Positions 57,847-64,000 of a DNA stretch of 64,000 bases are shown here, piece after piece. Source of the stretch: Listeria ilorinensis. Its GTDB lineage: Bacteria > Bacillota > Bacilli > Lactobacillales > Listeriaceae. Below the pieces are notes generated by a model. That model did no database searches. It was not told the origin of the DNA and saw nothing but the letters and a program-made list of their open reading frames with translations. The stretch covers positions 1 through 64,000 of the forward strand of contig NZ_CAJYCN010000010.1 of NCBI RefSeq assembly GCF_913566895.1, read 5' to 3'. Each line of letters starts with the position of its first letter. Positions within the stretch are counted from its first letter, which is position 1. A program made the translations under genes and the position numbers.

Positions 57847-60189
57847 TCAGTGTACTAAACTTTCCCAAAAAGAGGCAAGCTGTGCTTTGAGCTGTGCCCT
57901 GCTATGAACTACAGAAAATTGTTGCCAGTGTCGTGGAAAAAGTTCCTGATAGCGCCGCTCCGTATAACGGTCATCAATCAGAAGCAGCGCACCGAGGTCT
58001 GTTTCTCCGCGAATCACACGACCGCCAGCCTGTAGCACTTTGTTCATGCCGGGAATTTGATACGCATAATGGAAACCTTGACTGCTCTGTTCATCATGAT
58101 AAGCCTTCACGAGTTCCTGCTCTGCGGAAGGCTGGGCCAAACCCACACCCACGACTGCCGTGCCGATCAGCCGCTCCCCTTTCAAATCGACCCCTTCTGA
58201 AAAAAGACCACCCAGAATTCCAAAGCCAACAAAGGTGCCTTCATTATCTGGCTGAAATTCTGCTAAGAAAGCCTCACGCTCAGTCTCACTCAAGTCCGGT
58301 GCCTGAATGATGGTTTTAATATCCGGCCGTAGTGCACGAAACTGCTGATAAACATCTTCCATATACCGATAGGATGGGAAAAAGAACAGGTAATTCCCTT
58401 GTTTGGAGTCAGCAAATGCAGCTAGCGTCTCTGCCAGTTCCTGATTACTGTGCTTTCGGGCATGATAACGCGTACTGATATGGCTATCCACAATGATTTT
58501 CAAGCGATTGGGATCAAACGGGGAAGGGAACATCATCCGGCTAGTTTCTTCGTCATCCGCCCCGCCAAGCAGTCCTGCATAGTAATCCATCGGTGAAAAA
58601 GTCGCCGAAAAAAGCACCTGCGCCTTGCCAAGTTTTAATTTTTCCTCCAAAAGCTCAGAGGGGTCGAGACAAATCAACCGCAGAACTGTATCATCAGAAC
58701 GAGCCACAAGCGTCATGAATTTATCATTGTAGAGCTCACTGATCTTCAAAAAATGATTCGCTGCAAAAAAAGCACTCAGCACGAGCTCCTGCCCCGGTGC
58801 CTCAGGATTTACCAGCAGCCAGTCCTTCGCAGCAGCTGCAAAAGTTTCCAGATCCTGCTCCACAGTCTCAAAAGGTTCTTCCTGACTATAACTCTCACTA
58901 TCAGGAGCACATTTTTCACCGACCGCTTTCATATCACGTATCAATTTGGCAAGCGACGCATCCAGTTTTTTGCCTGGTTTGACAATCTCCTTGTGAAGCT
59001 CTTCCAGCTGCTGCAAAGACAAGTCTGCCGAATACATTTTCTTCGCCCGATCGACCAGATTATGTGCTTCATCGACCAAAAATGTGTAATCCCCGTTTTG
59101 ATCACTGAAAAAACGACGCAGATAGACTGTTGGATCAAAAAGATAGTTATAGTCCCCAATGATCACATCACAAAATAGCGCCGCATCTAACGACAACTCG
59201 AACGGACAAATCACATGCTTCTTGGCATAGTGCTCGATCGTTTCCCGTGTAAGCGCGTCCTCATTCTGTAGCAGATCGAAGAGAGCCTCATTTAGACGGT
59301 CGTAGTAGCCATTTGCAAAAGGACAATGGTCAGGATCACAGCGGCGCTCATTCAAAAAACAAATCTTATCCTTGGCAACAAGTGTTACTGTTTTGGCGCG
59401 CAAGCCTTGGCGCCTCAATTCTTCCAAAGCATCTTCAGCCACTTGACGAGTAATGGTTTTAGCCGTCAGGTAGAAAATTTTATCTGTTTTTCCTTCTCCC
59501 ATTGCTTTGAAAGTTGGAAAAAGTGTCGACATTGTTTTGCCGATCCCAGTGGGGGCTTCTGCAAAAAGTCGACTGCCGTGCTCCACCGTTCGATATACAG
59601 CAATGGAAAGTTCCCGCTGTCCTTTTCGATAACCGTCATAGGGAAATGGCAGCTCTGTCAGCGCACGATCCCGTCGCTCCTGCCAACTAGTCATAAACTG
59701 AGCAAACACAAGATATTTGTCTAGCAGATCATCAAAATAGATCTGTAGTTCTGGATACGTATATCGACGTTCAAAAGTTGTGACCATTTCTTCCGTAATG
59801 TGATAATAACGCAGCTGTATATCCATGGTTTCCCGATTCTCCTGATCGGCAAAAATATAGGCATAGATGATGGCTTGTGCCCAGTGCACTTCGTAGCCGC
59901 CCTCATCAATTTCACCATAAGGTTGCATCGTACTTTTGATTTCATCGATTTTTCCTCCATCAATGATTCCATCTGCCCGACCCTCAATCACAAATTGTAG
60001 TCCATCCCGTTCCAGCTCGATTTTGAGTGGCACTTCGGCTTCGTAATTGTCGCCTTCAAGTTTTTGTAGCTGCCTATGAATTTTAGCACCCAGAAGCGCA
60101 CGATCCGGCGTAACAAGGCGACTATCAATACTCCCTGATTGAAAAACAAATTCTGCCAATCGGCGAACCGAAAGCTGGATTTTTTTCAT
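57847..60189 (-). CDS. PD-(D/E)xK nuclease fused to an XPD/DinG-type helicase
   Basis: 780 residues. Residues about 35-130 form a RecB-like nuclease core: D73 in GRADG, E83-I-K85, Q105 and Y109. Then a superfamily 2 helicase with Walker A EAPTGIGKT (211-219), four Fe-S cysteines (C277, C284, C289, C328), DEAH (373-376) and the last motif QAGGRVIR. The Fe-S position matches XPD and DinG, which unwind DNA 5' to 3'. ATG at 60189 with GAAGGAG eight bases upstream. Probably a DNA-repair nuclease-helicase. Confidence 0.9.
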   Translation of the reverse strand: MKKIQLSVRRLAEFVFQSGSIDSRLVTPDRALLGAKIHRQLQKLEGDNYEAEVPLKIELERDGLQFVIEGRADGIIDGGKIDEIKSTMQPYGEIDEGGYEVHWAQAIIYAYIFADQENRETMDIQLRYYHITEEMVTTFERRYTYPELQIYFDDLLDKYLVFAQFMTSWQERRDRALTELPFPYDGYRKGQRELSIAVYRTVEHGSRLFAEAPTGIGKTMSTLFPTFKAMGEGKTDKIFYLTAKTITRQVAEDALEELRRQGLRAKTVTLVAKDKICFLNERRCDPDHCPFANGYYDRLNEALFDLLQNEDALTRETIEHYAKKHVICPFELSLDAALFCDVIIGDYNYLFDPTVYLRRFFSDQNGDYTFLVDEAHNLVDRAKKMYSADLSLQQLEELHKEIVKPGKKLDASLAKLIRDMKAVGEKCAPDSESYSQEEPFETVEQDLETFAAAAKDWLLVNPEAPGQELVLSAFFAANHFLKISELYNDKFMTLVARSDDTVLRLICLDPSELLEEKLKLGKAQVLFSATFSPMDYYAGLLGGADDEETSRMMFPSPFDPNRLKIIVDSHISTRYHARKHSNQELAETLAAFADSKQGNYLFFFPSYRYMEDVYQQFRALRPDIKTIIQAPDLSETEREAFLAEFQPDNEGTFVGFGILGGLFSEGVDLKGERLIGTAVVGVGLAQPSAEQELVKAYHDEQSSQGFHYAYQIPGMNKVLQAGGRVIRGETDLGALLLIDDRYTERRYQELFPRHWQQFSVVHSRAQLKAQLASFWESLVH

Positions 60190-60275
60190 AGCATATGCTC
60201 CTTCATCAATCTTTCGCGAACATTCGTTCCATTTTCTATTATAAACGAAAGCTGATCATTCTCCCAGTATTAAAT

Positions 60276-60305
60276 CCAAAAAACGCCAAATCGGCTTTGA
60301 CGTTT
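60276..60305 (-). terminator. Second terminator-like hairpin upstream of the nuclease-helicase
   Basis: AACGTCAAA pairs with TTTGGCGTT (one G-U), followed by a T-run on the minus strand. Confidence 0.55.
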
Positions 60306-60365
60306 ATGCATTCAAGACGTATCCTTTCTGTTCGGGGAATAAATTTCCGACCTGAATCAGTAATA

Positions 60366-60414
60366 AAAATAGAAGCTGGCTTGCTCTCACATGGAAGTCT
60401 TAGCCAGCTTCTAT
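60366..60414 (-). terminator. Terminator of the arylsulfotransferase-like gene
   Basis: ATAGAAGCTGGCT pairs perfectly over 13 bp with AGCCAGCTTCTAT, followed by TTTTTA. Confidence 0.88.
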
Positions 60415-60424
60415 CCTTTATTTT

Positions 60425-62071
60425 TTATTCATCCTGAGTCATTTGATACGTATACCCCGATGGATACAAACTGAATCGTTCAGCTCGGTAAGCCCAAGCA
60501 GAATCTGGGAAGTTCGTCAGGTTCATTTCAAAAACAATATTCCCATCCTTGTCTACCTCAAAGATACTGCTTTCCTTCCCATCTTTTCGATGGCCAAAGT
60601 TGACCAAATAATTACCAGTCGTTTCCATATAGCGGGCACTTCCCACAATTTCTGTCCAATAATCTTCGCCTAAATCTTTACCAAATGAAAAGACTTCTTC
60701 AACGGTTTTATCTTTTTCATTAATTCGATATTGAACAGCTTCACTGTATTTACCTGACTCATCTTTATCACCACGGGATACCACGATATTATTATCATAA
60801 AGTAGAATATCAATCGTATCCGAGTTGCCATCTTGATCTGGCAAGATTTCTACCGCATGCTGACCAGCTGGATATTTGAAATCATCCCCGGTCGGATCAA
60901 GCAGATATTTCTGATAGGAGTCCGGCCAGCCTTCTTTATCAGACAGGATCCATTTAATATCTGTCGTATCATAGTCAAGTTTCATAATCGTATCTTGATT
61001 GCGGCTGGAAATCACGATGCTGTCATCACTTTCGTCGTACCAAATCGCATTTTGGTGGAACCAGTCGACTTTTCCATCTGAGCGTTCTTCATAATCTCGA
61101 TAAAAGCTTTTCGGCAAAATATCCTTCAGATCGATCGTTTTGACGATTTCACCTGTTTGCCGATCAATTTCGATCATAGTATCTTCCATGTATTTACTAC
61201 CGTCATTGATTGTCAAAAGTAAGTTCCCTGATGGCAGTTCGATAGCATCATGATGGATCGCCGATTTTGAGGAGGAACCTGCGACTTCACTCTCAGGATC
61301 ACTCGTCATCGAATAGGCATGATAAATTTTCCCTAAATAATCTGTTTCAAGAAGCAGTGAGTAAGTATCATCTGCATTATCATATTTTGTCAAATAAAGC
61401 AGGTGCCCGTTTTCCAATTCTTTAAAAACATGGCTGTTATACTTGGTTGAGTACCAGCGAACCTCGCCGTTTGAATCTACGCCATACGCATACTTTGTAC
61501 TCGGCGTCATAAAGGTCAGCTGATTACCTGTCTGCTCCATTTGCTGGGCATCACTGGTTACAACTTCAATATCTGGCATATCTTCCGGTAGTTTATCTGT
61601 TTGAATCGTTACTGTTTTTTCACTAACATCGCCGTCTTGTGTAACAGCGATAATCTTCACTTTGTTCGCTGTGTCCGCATACAGCCCTAGAACTGGTACT
61701 TCATGGTGTTTTGTGTAAGTGGAATTTACTTCGGATCGGATCGTCGTATCTGCTGATTTCCCCTCAACTTCTACAGAGATCTTTGTTTTTTCATCGGTGT
61801 CGAATAATATAAGTGCTGATAATGGACTTGTCCCATACGGGTTCAGTTTAACATATGGATTCTCAAATGTGCTGTCCGCGCTATCTTCAGTTAGTTGTTT
61901 CTCGATTTTCGTCTGTTCATCAACAAGATTTGTATCAATCATATAGTCAGTAGGATCGGATGTCTCTTGTTTTTTCTGATAGAAATAATAGCCTAGCCCC
62001 CCGGCAATCGCAACGACGAGAATCACAATGATGACGGATATAAGTACTTTTCTCTTCGATTTTCTTTTCAC
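60425..62071 (-). CDS. Membrane-anchored arylsulfotransferase (ASST)-like protein
   Basis: 548 residues: one N-terminal TM helix (about 8-31), an extracellular N-domain (60-180), then a six-bladed propeller typical of ASST with SAIHHDAIELPSGNLLL, VDWFHQNAIWYDES, SSRNQD and GQHAVEILP. The histidines and arginine that hold and accept the sulfuryl group in E. coli ASST have counterparts here. GTG start at 62071, seven bases from AAAGGAG. Cell-surface exposed; donor and acceptor unknown. Confidence 0.82.
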   Translation of the reverse strand: MKRKSKRKVLISVIIVILVVAIAGGLGYYFYQKKQETSDPTDYMIDTNLVDEQTKIEKQLTEDSADSTFENPYVKLNPYGTSPLSALILFDTDEKTKISVEVEGKSADTTIRSEVNSTYTKHHEVPVLGLYADTANKVKIIAVTQDGDVSEKTVTIQTDKLPEDMPDIEVVTSDAQQMEQTGNQLTFMTPSTKYAYGVDSNGEVRWYSTKYNSHVFKELENGHLLYLTKYDNADDTYSLLLETDYLGKIYHAYSMTSDPESEVAGSSSKSAIHHDAIELPSGNLLLTINDGSKYMEDTMIEIDRQTGEIVKTIDLKDILPKSFYRDYEERSDGKVDWFHQNAIWYDESDDSIVISSRNQDTIMKLDYDTTDIKWILSDKEGWPDSYQKYLLDPTGDDFKYPAGQHAVEILPDQDGNSDTIDILLYDNNIVVSRGDKDESGKYSEAVQYRINEKDKTVEEVFSFGKDLGEDYWTEIVGSARYMETTGNYLVNFGHRKDGKESSIFEVDKDGNIVFEMNLTNFPDSAWAYRAERFSLYPSGYTYQMTQDE

Positions 62072-62623
62072 CCTGAAACTCCTTTCACATTATACATCCA
62101 GCTTAGCATTAAAATTTGAAAAATCTATGAACAGGATGCAAACTAAATGTAAAAATAATCTTATACTCATTACAGGCACATTGCACGTAAAATCCTGTAA
62201 TGTTACCATGTTTTAAAATTACAGAAAATTTCATATATTTATAAATCCAAAGCAACTTCTGCTTTTATCACAATTTTTTCTCCAATTAAAGTTTAATTTT
62301 CAGTCTGATTACATTACCCTTTAAAATAAACAAAAAAACTATTGTGAAGCGATTCTAATTACTAGATGTTGGTTTTAAGAGATAATAACTACTATATGGA
62401 TTGATTTTTCCGATTCATCCTCAAATTTGAAACCCTGTTCACTCGTCTTCCGTGCTTCTCCGCGTGTTCCAGACACATGTTTACAACTGCGTCTATCTAT
62501 AAGAAGCAAATGCTAAAGGATCAAAAAGTGAATATAATGCAGTTTTCACCCTTTCTGTGATGAAATTTCGTATTGCTTCTAAAAACAGTATCTTAATTTA
62601 TAGACAGAAGTAAAATGACCATC
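62072..62623. other. 550-bp gap, no gene seen
   Basis: A/T-rich. A TATAAT on the minus strand at about 62089-62094, close to the ribosome site, may be the -10 of the arylsulfotransferase-like gene. I see no other supported element. Confidence 0.45.
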
Positions 62624-62668
62624 TACAAAAACAGGTTTAGAAGTGACACTTTCCCTTCTAAACCTGTT
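62624..62668 (-). terminator. Terminator of the LPXTG gene
   Basis: AACAGGTTTAGAAG pairs with CTTCTAAACCTGTT over 14 bp around an 11-nt loop, followed by TTTTTG. Confidence 0.9.
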
Positions 62669-62715
62669 CTTGTACACATATTATGTTATCTATCATTTGT
62701 TAACCTAGTTTTTAC

Positions 62716-64000
62716 TTACCTTTTTTTTAAATATAAAATGGTTCCGGCTACAAGCAACAATCCCCATAGCATTGCAGAAGTATCTGAGTCTCCCGTTTTG
62801 GGAAGTATCTTTTCCTTTACGTCGCCTGATTCAGTTTGGTCATCTACAACTGCGTCAGTATCGTCATGAGAAGTGTCATCCATATAATCTGCTGGAGCAT
62901 TCTGATGGTTAGGAGCAGAGGTATCGACATTTGGGCCATTGTCGGGTATTGGTGTATTATCATTATCTGGAATAACAGGACGATTATCTATTAGATGAAC
63001 CATCACTGTTACATCATCCGCGTTCACCGCATGTAAGGTAACCAAGTAGTCCCCAGGCGTCCCCCATTGTACTTTTTGCTCAAAGTCACTGGTAATAGTT
63101 CCGCCACTTGTAACGGTCGCGTGAATATCTGTTAAAAATTGAGATTCGCTAAGGTTGCTATCCATATCGTACGTAACTTCTGTGTCAGCCGTAATGACCG
63201 CTTTCGTCTCAGGATTATCCACGATATGCACGGTCACATTGACCGGTTTAGCTGCCACACCATCCAAGCTGTGCGCACTCAGTGTCACCTGATAATCTCC
63301 CAGTTGTGAAAAATCAACCTGCGTGCTAAAATCAGTCACAATGACTGAGCCATCACTCGTTTCAGCATGGACATCTGCTAAAAACTGCGCCTCCGATACA
63401 TTACTATTTTGGAAATAAGTGATCTCTGAGTCAGCCGTGATAACAGATGCAGCTTCTGCTGAATCGACATACACCTTTACTGTTACCGGTGCCGCTTGCA
63501 AGCCATCTTCATTCACTGCACGTAATGTGACTTCATAGACCCCAACTGTTGTAAAATCCACTTGTGTCTTGAAATCTGTTGTGATTACTGCACCATCACT
63601 CACAGTCGCTTGGATATCTGTTAGGAATTGTTCCTCACTGACTTCACTATTCTGCTCATAATGTATTTCCCCACTAGCCGTAATAACAGGAGCAGGAAGA
63701 GGAGCTACATGTACGGTCACAGTAACAGGAGCTGCTTCTACCCCGTCTTCGTTTTTAGCACTCAATGTGACCTCATAGTCGCCGACCTCTGTGAGTCTGA
63801 CTTGTGCTTCAAAATCACTGCTGATCGCTGAACCATCGTCCGTTCTAGCATGAATATCCGTTAAAAATCGTTCCTCACTGATTGTACTATTTTTCGGATA
63901 AGTAATTTCGGAATCTGCGTTAATTATTGGCGCTGCAGCTTTTTGCACATGGACGATCACAGTTATGGGATCACTCTCAAAACCATCCTCATTTTTAGCA
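62716..64000 (-). CDS. LPXTG surface protein with Ig-like repeats (3' part, continues past the right edge)
   Basis: The frame stays open to position 64000, so the N-terminus is missing. At least four repeats of about 82 residues (each with ITA.SEITY, SE.QFLTDIHA, T..GD.EVTL.A.NEDG, PVTVTVHV) fold as Ig-like/PKD-type beta-sandwiches. A Pro/Asp/Asn-rich linker follows, then LPKTG, a TM helix (MLWGLLLVAGTILYL) and KKR: a sortase A sorting signal. Likely a long wall-anchored stalk; the ligand-binding part, perhaps LRR as in internalins, lies outside. Confidence 0.9.
   Translation of the reverse strand, partial: AKNEDGFESDPITVIVHVQKAAAPIINADSEITYPKNSTISEERFLTDIHARTDDGSAISSDFEAQVRLTEVGDYEVTLSAKNEDGVEAAPVTVTVHVAPLPAPVITASGEIHYEQNSEVSEEQFLTDIQATVSDGAVITTDFKTQVDFTTVGVYEVTLRAVNEDGLQAAPVTVKVYVDSAEAASVITADSEITYFQNSNVSEAQFLADVHAETSDGSVIVTDFSTQVDFSQLGDYQVTLSAHSLDGVAAKPVNVTVHIVDNPETKAVITADTEVTYDMDSNLSESQFLTDIHATVTSGGTITSDFEQKVQWGTPGDYLVTLHAVNADDVTVMVHLIDNRPVIPDNDNTPIPDNGPNVDTSAPNHQNAPADYMDDTSHDDTDAVVDDQTESGDVKEKILPKTGDSDTSAMLWGLLLVAGTILYLKKR

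Overview
The window is chromosomal DNA of a low-GC Gram-positive bacterium, most likely a Listeria species. The gene order cysK, hslO, coaX, ftsH, tilS-hpt, yabR, divIC, rqcP, flippase, mfd, pth, ctc, ldh / prs, glmU, spoVG, spoVG, ABC exporter, purR, ispE, veg, ksgA, rnmV, yabE, tatD, metG, glcU, abrB, rsmI, yabA, ricT, holB is the conserved Listeria block I know from L. monocytogenes. The fused TilS/Hpt protein, the tandem spoVG genes and LhrC-type small RNAs beside cysK are further Listeria marks. The interval between ldh and prs, where pathogenic Listeria carry the prfA-plcA-hly-mpl-actA-plcB cluster, holds only a YbjQ-family gene, so this looks like a species or strain without LIPI-1. The assignment rests on recall of gene order and motifs; no search was run.

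Left end (1-16.3 kb): two 211-bp tandem units encode LhrC-like small RNAs on the minus strand next to cysK. A minus-strand housekeeping run follows: redox chaperone, pantothenate kinase, FtsH, tRNA lysidine synthetase fused to hypoxanthine phosphoribosyltransferase, cell division, ribosome rescue, Mfd, Pth and the sigma-B-type ctc gene.

Middle (16.6-43.4 kb): ldh and ybjQ point right and converge on prs. Then come the minus-strand glmU, a 28-codon small ORF with its own promoter and terminator, two spoVG genes, a MacB-type exporter, purR, ispE, veg, ksgA/rnmV, a YabE-like cell-wall enzyme, tatD and metG. Two GlcU-type sugar carriers flank a LOV-STAS blue-light photoreceptor. After abrB comes a lipoprotein hydrolase with an exact CcpA cre site over its promoter and a structured leader, then the rsmI to holB group (DNA replication, translation and RNA modification).

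Right end (43.5-64 kb) is accessory: an unknown 148-residue protein; a GntR regulator; an alpha-L-rhamnosidase and MFS transporter pair divergent from an AraC regulator, with a 16-bp direct repeat at exactly 21 bp between them; small metabolic enzymes; a P-type ATPase divergent from an Mga-like regulator; a HAD phosphatase; a nuclease-helicase fusion; a membrane-anchored arylsulfotransferase-like protein; and the 3' part of an LPXTG surface protein with Ig-like repeats that runs off the right edge. I saw no rRNA, tRNA, CRISPR array, insertion sequence or prophage.
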